From Rattus norvegicus (Eukaryota > Chordata > Mammalia > Rodentia > Muridae), in contig NC_086026.1 in NCBI RefSeq assembly GCF_036323735.1, positions 95,409,859-95,473,858 on the forward strand: 64,000 nt of DNA, in the 5' to 3' direction. The stretch's first letter is position 1; each line of letters begins with the position of its first letter. Of this stretch, positions 10,098-20,116 are shown one piece after another. Position numbers and translations under genes: made by a program. A model generated the notes under the pieces. It was not told the origin of the DNA. It saw only the letters and a program-made list of their open reading frames with translations, and ran no database searches.

Positions 10098-13000
10098 CTA
10101 ATAGCCACTTATCAATGAGTGCATACCATGTATGTCTTTCTGTGATTGGGTTAGCTCACTCAGGATGATATTTTCCAGTTCCAACCATTTGCCTACGAAT
10201 TTCATAAGGCCGTTGTTTTTGATAGCTGAATAATATTCCATTGTGTAGATGTACCACATTTTCTGTATCCATTCCTCTGTTGAAGGGCATCTGGGTTCTT
10301 TCCAGCTTCTGGCTATTATAAATAAGGCTGCGATGAACATAGTGGAGCATGTGTCTCTTTTATATGTTGAGGCATCTTTTGGGTATATGCCCAAGAGAGG
10401 TATAGCTGGATCATCAGGCAGTTCAATGTCCAATTTTCTGAGGAACCTCCAGACTGATTTCCAGAATGGTTTTACCAGTCTGCAATCCCACCAACAATGG
10501 AGGAGTGTTCCTCTTTCTCCACATCCTCGCCAGCATCTGCTGTCACCTGAGTTTTTGATCTTAGCCAATCGCACTGGTGTGAGGTGAAATCTCAGGGTTG
10601 TTTTGATTTGCATTTCCCTTATGACTAAAGATGTTGAACATTTCTTTAGGTGTTTCTCAGCCATTCGGCATTCCTTAGCTGTGAATTCTTTGTTTAGCTC
10701 TGAACCCCATTTTTTAATAGGGTTATTTGTTTCCCTGCGGTCTAACTTCTTGAGTTCTTTGTATATTTTGGAAATAAGGCCTCTATCTGTTGTAGGATTG
10801 GTAAAGATCTTTTCCCAATCTGTTGGTTGCCGTTTTGTCCTAACCACAGTGTCCTTTGCCTTACAGAAGCTTTGCAGTTTTATGAGATCCCATTTGTCGA
10901 TTCTTGATCTTAGAGCATAAGCCATTGGTGTTTTGTTCAGGAAATTTTTCCAGTGCCCATGTGTTCCAGATGCTTCCCTAGTTTTTCTTCTATTAGTTTG
11001 AGTGTGTCTGGTTTGATGTGGAGGTCCTTGATCCACTTGGACTTAAGCTTTGTACAGGGTGATAAGGATGGATCGATCTGCATTCTTCTACATGTTGCCC
11101 TCCAGTTGAACCAGCACCATTTGCTGAAAATACTATCTTTTTTCCATTGGATGGTTTTGGCTCCTTTGTCAAAAATCAAGTGACCATAGGTGTGTGGGTT
11201 CATTTCTGGGTCTTCAATTCTATTCCATTGGTCTATCTGTCTGTCTCTGTACCAATACCATGCAGTTTTTATCACTATTGCTCTGTAATACTGCTTGAGT
11301 TCAGGGATAGTGATTCCCCCTGAAGTCCTTTTATTGTTGAGGATAGCTTTAGCTATCCTGGGTTTTTTGTTATTCCAGATGAATTTGCAAATTGTTCTGT
11401 CTAACTCTTTGAAGAATTGGATTGGTATTTTGATGGGGATTGCATTGAATCTGTAGATTGCTTTTGGTAAAATGGCCATTTTTACCATATTAATCCTGCC
11501 AATCCATGAGCATGGGAGATCTTTCCATCTTCTGAGGTCTTCTTCAATTTCTTTCCTCAGTGTCTTGAAGTTCTTATTGTACAGATCTTTTACTTGCTTG
11601 GTTAAAGTCACACCGAGGTACTTTATATTATTTGGGTCTATTATGAAGGGTGTCGTTTCCCTAATTTCTTTCTCGGCTTGTTTCTCTTTTGTATAGAGGA
11701 AGGCAACTGATTTATTTGAGTTAATTTTATACCCAGCCACTTTGCTGAAGTTGTTTATCAGCTTTAGTAGTTCTCTGGTGGAACTTTTGGGATCACTTAA
11801 ATATACTATCATGTCATCTGCAAATAGTGATATTTTGACCTCTTCTTTTCCGATCTGTATCCCTTTGATCTCCTTTTGTTGTCTGATTGCTCTGGCTAGA
11901 ACTTCAAGAACTATATTGAATAAGTAGGGAGAGAGTGGGCAGCCTTGTCTAGTCCCTGATTTTAGTGGGATTGCTTCAAGTTTCTCTCCATTTAGTTTAA
12001 TGTTAGCAACTGGTTTGCTGTATATGGCTTTTACTATGTTTAGGTATGGGCCTTGAATTCCTATTCTTTCCAGGACTTTTATCATGAAGGGGTGTTGAAT
12101 TTTGTCAAATGCTTTCTCAGCATCTAATGAAATGATCATGTGGTTCTGTTCTTTCAGTTTGTTTATATAATGGATCACGTTGATGGTTTTCCGTATATTA
12201 AACCATCCCTGCATGCCTGGGATGAAGCCTACTTGATCATGGTGGATGATTGTTTTGATGTGCTCTTGAATTCGGTTTGCCAGAATTTTATTGAGTATTT
12301 TTGCATCGATATTCATAAGGGAAATTGGTCTGAAGTTCTCTTTCTTTGTTGGGTCTTTGTGTGGTTTAGGTATAAGAGTAATTGTGGCTTCATAGAAGGA
12401 ATTCGGTAGGGCTCCATCTGTTTCAATTTTGTGGAATAGTTTGGATAATATTGGTATGAGGTCTTCTATGAAGGTTTGATAGAATTCTGCACTAAACCCG
12501 TCTGGACCTGGGCTCTTTTTGGTTGGGAGACCTTTAATGACTGCTTCTATTTCCTTAGGAGTTATGGGGTTGTTTAACTGGTTTATCTGTTCCTGATTTA
12601 ACTTCGATACCTGGTATCTGTCTAGGAAATTGTCCATTTCCTGAAGATTTTCAAATTTTGTTGAATATAGGTTTTTATAGTAAGATCTGATGATTTTTTG
12701 AATTTCCTCCGAATCTGTAGTTATGTCTCCCTTTTCATTTCTGATTTTGTTAATTTGGACACACTCTCTGTGTCCTCTCGTTAGTCTGGCTAAGGGTTTA
12801 TCTATCTTGTTGATTTTCTCAAAGAACCAACTTTTGGTTCTGTTGATTCTTTCTATGGTCCTTTTTGTTTCTACTTGGTTGATTTCAGCTCTGAGTTTGA
12901 TTATTTCCTGCCTTCTACTCCTCCTGGGTGTATTTGCTTCTTTTTGTTCTAGAGCTTTTAGGTGTGCTGTCAAGCTGCTGACATATGCTCTTTCCTGTTT

Positions 13001-13957
13001 CTTTCTGCAGGCACTCAGCGCTATGAGTTTTCCTCTTAGCACAGTTTTCATTGTGTCCCATAAGTTTGAGTATGTTGTATCCTCATTTTCATTAAATTCT
13101 AAAAAGTTTTTAATTTCTTTCTTTATTTCTTCCTTGACCAGGTTATCATTGAGTAGAGCATTGTTAAATTTCCACGTATATGTGGGCATTCTTCCCTTAT
13201 TGTTATTGAAGACCAGTTTTAGGCCGTGGTGGTCTGATAGCACGCATGGGATTATTTCTATCTTTCTGTACCTGTTGAGGCCCGTTTTTTGACCAATTAT
13301 ATGGTCAATTTTGGAGAAAGTACCATGAGGAGCTGAGAAGAAGGTATATCCTTTTGCTTTAGGATAGAATGTTCTATAAATATCCGTTAAGTCCATTTGG
13401 CTCATGACTTCTCTTAGTCTGTTTATATCACTGTTTAATTTCTGTTTCCATGATCTGTCCATTGATGAGAGTGGGGTGTTGAAATCTCCCACTATTATTG
13501 TGTGAGGTGCAATGTGTGTTTTGAGCTTTAGTAAGGTTTCTTTTACATATGTAGGTGCCCTTGTATTTGGGGCATAGATATTTAGGATTGAGAGTTCATC
13601 TTGGTTGATTTTTCCTTTGATGAATATGAAGTGTCCTTCCTTATCTTTTTTGATGACTTTTAGTTGGAAATTGATTTTATTTGATATTAGAATGGCTACT
13701 CCAGCTTGCTTCTTCTGACCATTTGCTTGGAAAGTTGTTTTCCAGCCTTTCACTCTGAGGTAGTGTCTGTCTTTGTCTCTGAGGTGTGTTTCCTGTAGGC
13801 AGCAGAATGCAGGGTCCTCGTTGCGTATCCAGTTTGTTAATCTATGTCTTTTTATTGGGGAGTTGAGGCCATTGATATTGAGAGATATTAAGGAATAGTG
13901 ATTATTGCTTCCCGTTATATTCATATTTGATGTGAGGTTATGTTTGTGTGCTTTCAT
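10098..13957 (-). pseudogene. ORF2: L1 ORF2 protein (endonuclease-reverse transcriptase), frameshifted
   Basis: ORF2p nicks target DNA and reverse-transcribes L1 RNA at the nick. The frame is open from the ATG at 13957 for 1006 codons to a stop at 10937-10939. It contains the N-terminal APE-like endonuclease (LNINGLNS, QETHL, KIDHI, SDHHG) and the reverse transcriptase with FADD at 11813-11824. A run that is A6 in copies C and D is A5 here (T5 at 10945-10949), which shifts the frame. The remaining 3' part, with the C-terminal cysteine/histidine motif (10482-10535) and the usual end HGMHSLISGY, continues open in another frame to 10098. The nominal full length would be about 1286 residues. No other break was seen. 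An error in the homopolymer during assembly is possible. Confidence 0.95.
10945..10949 (-). other. Inactivating 1-base homopolymer deletion in ORF2
   Basis: Five T on the plus strand, where the orthologous run in copies C (57079 region) and D (42722-42727) has six A on the sense strand. This single difference separates the two open parts of ORF2. Confidence 0.9.
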
Positions 13958-13982
13958 TCTCTTTGTTTTGTTGCCAAGACGA

Positions 13983-15056
13983 TTAGTTTCTTGCTTCTTC
14001 TAGGGTATAGCTTGCCTCCTTATGTTGGGCTTTACCATTTATTATCCTTTGTAGTGCTGGATTTGTAGAAAGATATTGTGTAAATTTGGTTTTGTCATGG
14101 AATATCTTGGTTTCTCCATCAATGTTAATTGAGAGTTTTGCTGGATACAGTAATCTGGGCTGGCATTTGTGTTCTCTTAGGGTCTGTATACCATCAGTCC
14201 AGGATCTTCTGGCCTTCATAGTTTCTGGCGAGAAGTCTGGTGTGATTCTGATAGGTCTCCCTTTATATGTTACTTGACCTTTTTCCCTTACTGCTTTTAA
14301 TATTCTTTCTTTGTTTTGTGCGTTTGGTGTTTTGACAATTATGTGACGGGAGGTGTTTCTTTTCTGGTCCAATCTATTTGGAGTTCTGTAGGCTTCCTGT
14401 ATGTCTATGGGTATCTCTTTTTTTAGGTTAGGGAAGTTTTCTTCTATGATTTTGTTGAAGATATTTACTGGTCCTTTGAGCTGGGAGTCTTCACTCTCTT
14501 CTATACCTATTATCCTTAGGTTTGATCTTCTCATTGAGTCCTGGATTTCCTGTATGTTTTGGACCAGTAGCTTTTTCCGCTTTACATTATCTTTGACAGT
14601 TGAGTCAATGATTTCTATGGAATCTTCTGCTCCTGAGATTCTCTCTTCCATCTCTTGTATTCTGTTGGTGAAGCTTGTATCTACAGCTCCTTGTCTCTTC
14701 TTTTGGTTTTCTATATCCAGGGTTGTTTCCATGTGTTCTTTCTTGATTGCTTCTATTTCCATTTTTAATTCCTTCAACTGTTTGATTGTGTTTTCCTGGA
14801 ATTCTTTCAGGGATTTTTGCGATTCCTCTCTGTAGGCTTTTACTTGTTTATTAATGTTTTCCTGTGCTTCCCTAAGTGTGTTCAGGTCTTTCCTGAAGTC
14901 CTCCAGCATCATGATCAAATATGATTTTGAAACTAGATCTTGCTTTTCTGGTGTGTTTGGATATTCCATGTTTGTTTTGGTGGGAGAATTGGGCTCCGAT
15001 GATGGCATGTAGTCTTGGTTTCTGTTGCTTGGGTTCCTGCGCTTGCCTCTCGCCAT
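13983..15056 (-). CDS. ORF1: L1 ORF1 protein, intact (copy B)
   Basis: 357-codon open frame from ATG at 15054-15056. The product is the L1 RNA-binding chaperone, which forms trimers and coats L1 RNA. Residues 1-45 are a basic, Ser/Pro-rich N-terminus. About 50-155 are a coiled coil with one REESQKSLKEFQEN-type block. From about 177 (NLRIIGI) to 270 lies the RRM-type domain, with Arg237 in TSRHIIVK. The C-terminal domain follows (RRSW, LLYPAKLSI) and ends LEEARN. It is shorter than copy C ORF1 (373 residues) because the coiled coil has one block fewer. Translation is probably from a bicistronic RNA with ORF2 26 bp downstream. Confidence 0.96.
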   Translation of the reverse strand: MARGKRRNPSNRNQDYMPSSEPNSPTKTNMEYPNTPEKQDLVSKSYLIMMLEDFRKDLNTLREAQENINKQVKAYREESQKSLKEFQENTIKQLKELKMEIEAIKKEHMETTLDIENQKKRQGAVDTSFTNRIQEMEERISGAEDSIEIIDSTVKDNVKRKKLLVQNIQEIQDSMRRSNLRIIGIEESEDSQLKGPVNIFNKIIEENFPNLKKEIPIDIQEAYRTPNRLDQKRNTSRHIIVKTPNAQNKERILKAVREKGQVTYKGRPIRITPDFSPETMKARRSWTDGIQTLREHKCQPRLLYPAKLSINIDGETKIFHDKTKFTQYLSTNPALQRIINGKAQHKEASYTLEEARN

Positions 15057-16300
15057 CAGATTATCTCTAGTGTTACTTTGTTCTGCTATTTCTGACAGTG
15101 GCTAGACTGTCCTATAAGCCTGTGTGTCAGGAGTGCTGTAGACCTGTTTTCCTCTCTTTCAGTCAGTTATGGGGACAGATTGTTCTGCTTTCGGGCGTGT
15201 AGTTTTTCCTCTCTACAGGTCTTCAGCTGTTCCTGTGGGCCTGTGTCTTGAGTTCACCAGGCAGCTTTCTTGCAGCAGAAAATTTGGTCTTACCTGTGGT
15301 CCCGAGGCTCAGGTTTGCTCGTGGGGTGCTGCCCAGGGGCTCTCTGCAGCGGCAGCAACCAGGAAGACCTGTGCAGCCCCTTCCGGGAGCTTCAGTGCAC
15401 CAGGGTTCCAGATGGTCTTTGGCTTTTTCCTCTGGCGTCCGAGATGTGTGTGCAGGGAGCAGTCTCTTCTGGTTTCCCAGGCCTGTCTGCCTCTCTGAAG
15501 GTTTAGCTCTCCCTCCCACGGTATTTGGGTGCAGAGAACTGTTTATCCGGTCTGTTTCCTTCAGGGTCCGTCGGTGTCTCCGGCAGGGGTCCTGCCGCTC
15601 CTGGGCCCTCCCCCACGGGAGCCCAGAGGCCTTATACAGTTTCCTCTTGGGCCAGGGATGTGGGCAGGGGTGAGCAGTGTTGGTGGTCTCTTCCGCTCTG
15701 CAGCCTCAGGAGTGCCCACCTGACCAGGCGGTTGGGTCTCTCTCTCACCGGGTCTGGGAGCAGAGAGCCGCTGCGGGCCGGGATCCGCGGGTGTGGGACT
15801 TCCGGTAAACACAGAACGTGCCCGGTTCTAGAGAAATTCTGCTTCCGTGTGTCCCAAGCTCACCAGGCAGCTTTCTTGCAGCAGAAAATTTGGTCTTACC
15901 TGTGGTCCCGAGGCTCAAGTTCGCTCGTGGGGTGCTGCCCAGGGGCTCTCTGCAGCGGCAGCAACCAGGAAGACCTGTGCAGCCCCTTCCGGGAGCTTCA
16001 GTGCACCAGGGTTCCAGATGGTCTTTGGCTTTTTCCTCTGGCGTCCGAGATGTGTGTGCAGGGAGCAGTCTCTTCTGGTTTCCCAGGCCTGTCTGCCTCT
16101 CTGAAGGTTTAGCTCTCCCTCCCACGGGATTTGGGTGCAGAGAACTGTTTATCCGGTCTGTTTCCTTCAGGGTCCGGCGGTGTCTGTGGCAGGGGTCCTG
16201 CCGCTCCTGGGCCCTCCCCCACGGGAGCCCAGAGGCCTTATACAGTTTCCTCTTGGGCCAGGGATGTGGGCAGGGGTGAGCAGTGTTGGTGGTCTCTTCC
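15057..16300 (-). promoter_or_regulatory. L1 5' UTR / promoter of copy B with two tandem units
   Basis: A CpG-rich unit of 606 bp is repeated in tandem. The ORF-proximal unit covers about 15253-15858; a 5'-truncated distal unit covers about 15859-16300. Landmarks such as CACCAGGCAGCTTTCTTGC recur exactly 606 bp apart. The repeats differ at scattered bases. The distal unit is cut at GGTCTCTTCC (16291-16300), which marks the 5' end of the element. Rodent L1 promoters are known to be arrays of such units, and unit number affects strength. Confidence 0.9.
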
Positions 16301-16301
16301 C

Positions 16302-16316
16302 TCTTCTCTTTTTTTT
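16302..16316. repeat. TSD of L1 copy B, 5' side
   Basis: TCTTCTCTTTTTTTT, identical to 9359-9373, and followed by AA. The first-strand nick is therefore TTTT/AA. Confidence 0.88.
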
Positions 16317-16319
16317 AAC

Positions 16320-16800
16320 TGTCTACCTCTAAGCTCTCCATCTTTGTTCCCATAAGGAGAGAAAACATGAGGTATTTATTTCTCTTTCTGAACATGGCTT
16401 ATTTCACTTAATGTGATAACTGCTTTATTCCACCCATTTTCCAGCAAATGACATAATTTTGTTCTCCTTTATGCCTCAATAAAACTCCATTCTGAATGTA
16501 CATCCCGTTTTCTGTACCATTAATTTGTAGGTAGATACATGTGCTGTTTTCATTTTCTGGGCTACTAGCATTAGAACAGTAAAAACACCAAGGCATGGAT
16601 CTCTGTGCTGTGCTTATAACGTCCTTCCATACACACTCAGGAATAGCACAGCTAGAGTACACTGTAACTCGATTTCCTGTTTCTCAGAAACATTCGTACT
16701 GACTTCCTTGTGGCTGCCCAAGTTTACATTCTCACCATCAGTAGAAAGGACTTTTCCTCCCCACGCACGCTCCCTACAGTATTTCTTGCTATTTGTTATC
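16320..16800 (-). mobile_element. Ancient L1 ORF2 3'-end remnant
   Basis: On the minus strand the sequence resembles the end of L1 ORF2 and beyond. ACATGGCTTATTTCACTTAA, CCACCCATTTTCCAGCAAAT, GCCTCAATAAAACTCCATTC and CCCGTTTTCTGTACCATTAA correspond to the conserved C-terminal ORF2 region as seen at 10150-10280. Very diverged with multiple stops. Copy B landed at its edge. Confidence 0.6.
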
Positions 16801-16834
16801 CTTGTTTCCTTTTCCTGTGGAAGAAAAACAATAT

Positions 16835-17130
16835 CAACCAACCAGACCCCCTGAGCTCCCAGGGACTAAACCACCAACCAATAAGTACACAGGGAGCGAC
16901 CCATGGTTCCAGTCGCGTAAGTAGCAGAGGATGGCATTGTCTGGCATCAGTAGGAGGAGAGACCTTGGGTTCTGTGAAGGCTCCTTTCCCCAGTGTAGGG
17001 GAATGCCAGGACGGTGAGATGGGAGTGGGAACATCTTCACAGAAGCAGGGGGAGGGGGGAAGAGGTAATGGGGGAGGGGGGAAGGGGATAACATTTGAAA
17101 TGTAAATACATAAAATATCCAAGAAAAAAG
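16835..17130 (+). mobile_element. Older L1 3' UTR fragment (copy H)
   Basis: Contains AGCTCCCAGGGACTAAACCA, GATGGCATTGTCTGGCATCA, a G-rich purine tract (17045-17090) and the L1 end GGGGATAACATTTGAAATG followed by TAAATACATAAAATATCCAAG. 5'-truncated and without ORF. A weak 9-bp candidate TSD (GAAGAAAAA near 16820 and 17130) is not reliable. Confidence 0.75.
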
Positions 17131-17158
17131 AAGAAAAAGAGTGCTGCAATACTCAGGC

Positions 17159-17203
17159 AATGGTTTGTTTTGGTTTTTTGGGTTTTTGGGGTTTTTTTTC
17201 TTC
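17159..17203. repeat. G/T-rich low-complexity tract
   Basis: TGGTTTGTTTTGG followed by T runs interrupted by GGG. Confidence 0.85.
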
Positions 17204-17404
17204 AATTATCACTGCCAGTCCATAATACATCATGCAAAATCCCAAAGTACAAATTCAAGTCAGGCAATGCCTTTACTAAATTACAAAACATTTACAAATC
17301 AATACAGTACTCATAAACACAATAAAATACTATTTTTGCTGGATCCATATATTAACTTAGTACTATTTTTCATTCCAAAAGTACTGTTTAAGTGCCAAAT
17401 CAAA

Positions 17405-17406
<2 letters not shown>

Positions 17407-17445
<39 letters not shown>

Positions 17446-17447
17446 TT
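17407..17447. repeat. (TA)n microsatellite
   Basis: TA repeat of about 40 bp with one G interruption. The encoded YIYIYI frames are artefacts. Confidence 0.95.
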
Positions 17448-17744
17448 TAAATTATATGATTTCTCCGATGAAAATGAGTCTCTCATGCAGCTCATTCTAG
17501 TTGGCAACAGTGAGCAACTGTGTGGACATGGGGTGGCTGGGCTCTATGCTGGTTGGTTCGCAGAATGGGAATGATATAGTATCTGGAAAACTTTAAGGCT
17601 CTACCTGAGGGAGACAAGCTCAATAGCAATTTCTTTTAAGTACTTCAAACACACAAACACAACCTGTTAATTGTTCACATGAACACAAGACTGTCCTAGT
17701 CAATCATCTCAACCCCTTCTAGGGTCAGATGAATCCTTTGATTT

Positions 17745-17759
17745 AAAAGCTTTGGTCCT
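17745..17759. repeat. TSD of L1 copy F, 5' side
   Basis: AAAAGCTTTGGTCCT, identical to 18377-18391. The minus strand reads TTTT/AA at the left junction. Confidence 0.9.
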
Positions 17760-18376
17760 GGAACACCCATTCAGAGCCTGCCCCACATGTGGCCCATACA
17801 TATACAGCCACCCAATTAGACAAGATGGATGAAGCAAAGAAGTGCAGGCAGACAGGAGCCGGATGTAGATCTGTCCTGAGAGACACAGCCAGAATACAGC
17901 AAATACAGAGGAGAATGCCAGCAGCAAACCACTGAACTGAGAACGGGACCCCCGTTGAAGAAATCAGAGAAAGAAGTGGAAGAGCTTGGAGGGGCTCGAG
18001 ACCCCTTATGAACAACAATGCCAAGCAACCAGAGCTTCCAGGGACTAAGCCACTACCTAAAGACTATACATGGACTGACCCTGGACTCTGACCTCATAGG
18101 TAGCAATGAATATCCTAGTAAGAGCACCAGTGGAAGGGGAAGCCCTGGGTCCTGCTAAGACTGAACCCCCAGTGAACGTGATTGTTGGGGGGAGGGTGGC
18201 AGTGGGGGGGGGAGGATGGGGAGGGGAACACCCATAAAGAAGGAAAGGGGGGGGATTAGGGGGATGTTTGCCCGGAAACCGGGAAAGGGAATAACATTCA
18301 AAATGTAAATAAGAAATACTCAAGTTAATAATAAAAAAAAATCATTTGGGAAGGTTGAAATAGAGAATGAAAAAAA
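17760..18376 (+). mobile_element. L1 copy F: 5'-truncated L1 (3' UTR only) with extra tail sequence
   Basis: Begins within the L1 3' UTR at GGAACACCCATTCAGAGCC and ends with the L1 terminus AGTTAATAATAAAAAAAAA near 18341. A 28-bp non-L1 sequence (18342-18369) and a second A run (18370-18380) follow, and then the perfect 15-bp TSD. This layout fits read-through of the L1 polyadenylation site in the parent element. Very similar to copies B and C, so young. Confidence 0.93.
18342..18369 (+). other. Candidate 3' transduced sequence of copy F
   Basis: 28 bp lying between two A runs and inside the TSD-bounded insertion, with no counterpart in the L1 3' ends of copies B, C, D or E. It starts TCATTTGGG and ends AGAGAATG. 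Confidence 0.75.
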
Positions 18377-18391
18377 AAAAGCTTTGGTCCT
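18377..18391. repeat. TSD of L1 copy F, 3' side
   Basis: AAAAGCTTTGGTCCT, following the terminal A run. Confidence 0.9.
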
Positions 18392-18447
18392 CTGTTTTGA
18401 TCAAAAGTCACAGCCTTAATCTACCTCATTAAAAATAATAATAATAT

Positions 18448-19465
18448 CTTGGCATATACCCAAAAGATGTCCCAACATATAACAAAGACACATGTTCCAC
18501 TATGTCATAGCAGCCTTATTTATAATAGCCAGAAACTGGAAAGAACCCAGATGCCCTTCAACAGAGGAATGGATACAGAAAATGTGGTACATCTACACAA
18601 TGGAATATTACTCAGCTATCAAAAACAATGACTTTATGAAATTCGTAGGCAAATGGTTGGAACTGGAAAATATCATCCTGAGTGAGGTAACCCAATCACA
18701 GAAAAACACACATGGTATGCATTCATTGATAAGTGGATATTAGCCCAAATGCTCGAATTACCCTAAATGCACAGAACACATGAAACACAAGAAGGATGAT
18801 CAAAATGCAAATGCTTCACTCCTTCTTTAAAAGGGGAACAAGAATACCCTTGGGAAGGAATAGGGAGGCAAAGTTTAGAACAGAGGCTGAAGGAACGCCC
18901 ATTCAGAGCCTGCCCCACATGTGGCCCATACATATACAGCCACCAAACTAGATAAGATGGATGAAGCAAAGAAGTGCAGGCCGACAGGAACCGGATGTAG
19001 ATCTCTCCTGAGAGACACAGCCAGAATACAGCAAATACATAGGCAAATGCCATCATTAAACCACTGAACAGAGAACGGGACCCCGTTGAAGGAATCAGAG
19101 AAAGGACTGGAAGACCTTGTAGGGGTTGAGACCCCATATGAATAACAATGCCAAGCAACCAGAGCTTCCAGGGACTAAGCCACTACCTAAAGACTATACA
19201 TGGACTGACCCTGGACTCTGACCTCATAGGTAGCAATGAATAGCCTAGTAAGAGCATCAGTGGAAGGGGAAGCCCTTGGTCCTGCCAAGACTGAACCCCC
19301 AGTGAACAGGATTGTTGGGGGGAGGGCGGCAATGGGGGAGGTTGGGGATGGGAACACCCATATAGAAGGGAAGGGGGAGGGTTTAGGGGGATGTTGGCCT
19401 GGAAACCAGGAAAGGGAATAACAATTGAAATGTAAATAAGAAATACCCAATTTAATAAAGATGGA
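18448..19465 (+). mobile_element. L1 copy E: 5'-truncated L1 (ORF2 C-terminus plus 3' UTR)
   Basis: Starts in the C-terminal part of ORF2 at CTTGGCATATACCCAAAAGA and passes the ORF2 stop region near 18741. The complete 3' UTR with its G-rich tract (19314-19395) follows, ending at TTTAATAAAGATGGAG. The ORF2 remnant keeps SLIYNSQKLE and HGMHSLISGY in different frames, so it is a pseudogene. The 5' truncation is typical of incomplete reverse transcription. No simple A tail follows directly. Confidence 0.9.
18492..18743 (+). pseudogene. L1 ORF2 C-terminal remnant (copy E)
   Basis: Encodes the last ~80 residues of L1 ORF2p (ARNWKEPRCPSTEEWIQKMW through HGMHSLISGY). It has no endonuclease, RT or cysteine motif. 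One base is missing near 18507 relative to copy C (CTATGTCATAGCAGCC against CTATGTTCATCGCAGCC), which shifts the frame upstream. Confidence 0.85.
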
Positions 19466-19539
19466 GGGGGAAAATTATATAAGATTTTTTTAAACTTTTA
19501 CCAGGAATCTAAGAATAAAGCCAAACTGTTGGAAATTAC
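19466..19539 (+). other. Possible 3' flank carried with copy E
   Basis: About 70 bp between the L1 end and an AAT-rich run. The sequence AAAAATAATAATAAT occurs both before the element (18431-18445) and after this segment (19540-19554), so the segment may lie inside the insertion. Because that sequence is itself a microsatellite, the TSD reading is weak. Confidence 0.35.
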
Positions 19540-19563
19540 AAAAATAATAATAATAATAATAAA
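19540..19563. repeat. (AAT)n microsatellite
   Basis: Short run of AAT units next to copy E. Confidence 0.9.
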
Positions 19564-19567
19564 ATAT

Positions 19568-19655
19568 ACCTATGGCAGCCATTCTAACTGGCAAGAATTA
19601 AAATCTCAGTGTGGTTAAATTACATTTCCTTAATGTCTATTTTGCCAATCCTATA
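19568..19655 (-). mobile_element. Ancient L1 ORF2 fragment
   Basis: GCAGCCATTCTAACTGGC followed by AATCTCAGTGTGG and ACATTTCCTTAATG parallels the conserved L1 ORF2 segment at 10562-10625 of copy B. Strongly diverged. Confidence 0.55.
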
Positions 19656-20037
19656 TATCTCTGGATGAGTGATAATTTCTTCTACAGAAGGAAATAAAAG
19701 AATATTTGAAATAAAGTTTGTTTGTTCACATGAATTTTTAAAAATTTAAAATGTTTAAATGCTTAATGTTTCCTGGGGACAGCATACTATGACAGGGACA
19801 GCCAGCAAATATTTGCTTGATTCTTATATTTTGTTCCTACTTATAACTAATTAAGTCTGAAGGGAAAGATGAGGTAGGGAATAAGATAATGAAAAAGAAT
19901 ATCATATATATATTGAGCTTCTCATCTCCAAGAACTGGAAATAAGACATTGGGAGATAATGATAGTTAGATGAAGATACAGGAGTGGGCCCATGAGAAAG
20001 GATCTGTCCTCTTGTATAGGACCACCAGTAGTCTCAG
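19656..20037. other. Unassigned AT-rich sequence
   Basis: No gene or repeat recognised. Confidence 0.5.
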
Positions 20038-20038
20038 T

Positions 20039-20087
<49 letters not shown>

Positions 20088-20116
20088 CGCTCGCTCGCTC
20101 GCTCTCACTCTCTCTA
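20038..20116. repeat. (CT)n microsatellite with CTCG interruptions
   Basis: About 44 bp of CT repeat, then five CTCG-type units, then CT again. The serine/leucine-rich open frame across it is an artefact. Confidence 0.95.

Larger units (their letters stand above)
9366..16300 (-). mobile_element. L1 copy B: full-length rat LINE-1, one frameshift from two open ORFs
   Basis: On the minus strand the order is 5' UTR (15057-16300), ORF1 (13983-15056), a 25-bp spacer, ORF2 (10098-13957), 3' UTR (about 9389-10097) and a poly(A) tail (T run at 9366-9388). The 15-bp TSD is at 9359-9373 and 16302-16316. The cleavage site is an exact TTTT/AA at 16316/16317. ORF1 is intact; ORF2 has lost one base of a homopolymer. 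The element sits beside an old L1 remnant at 16320-16800. A full-length form, clean TSD and high similarity to copy C point to a young insertion. Confidence 0.97.

Noticed and set aside
12723..13292. 189-codon plus-strand hydrophobic frame, also seen at 54735-55304 on the minus strand
   Set aside because: Antisense shadow of L1 ORF2 in both copies.
15525..16112. 195-codon plus-strand open frame and similar frames in the 5' UTRs of copies A, B and C
   Set aside because: They cross the boundary between tandem promoter units, recur with the repeat and run antisense to L1. They reflect CpG-rich composition, not a gene.
16820..17138. TSD for old L1 copy H (GAAGAAAAA)
   Set aside because: Only 9 bp and A-rich; such a match is expected by chance next to an A-rich tail.
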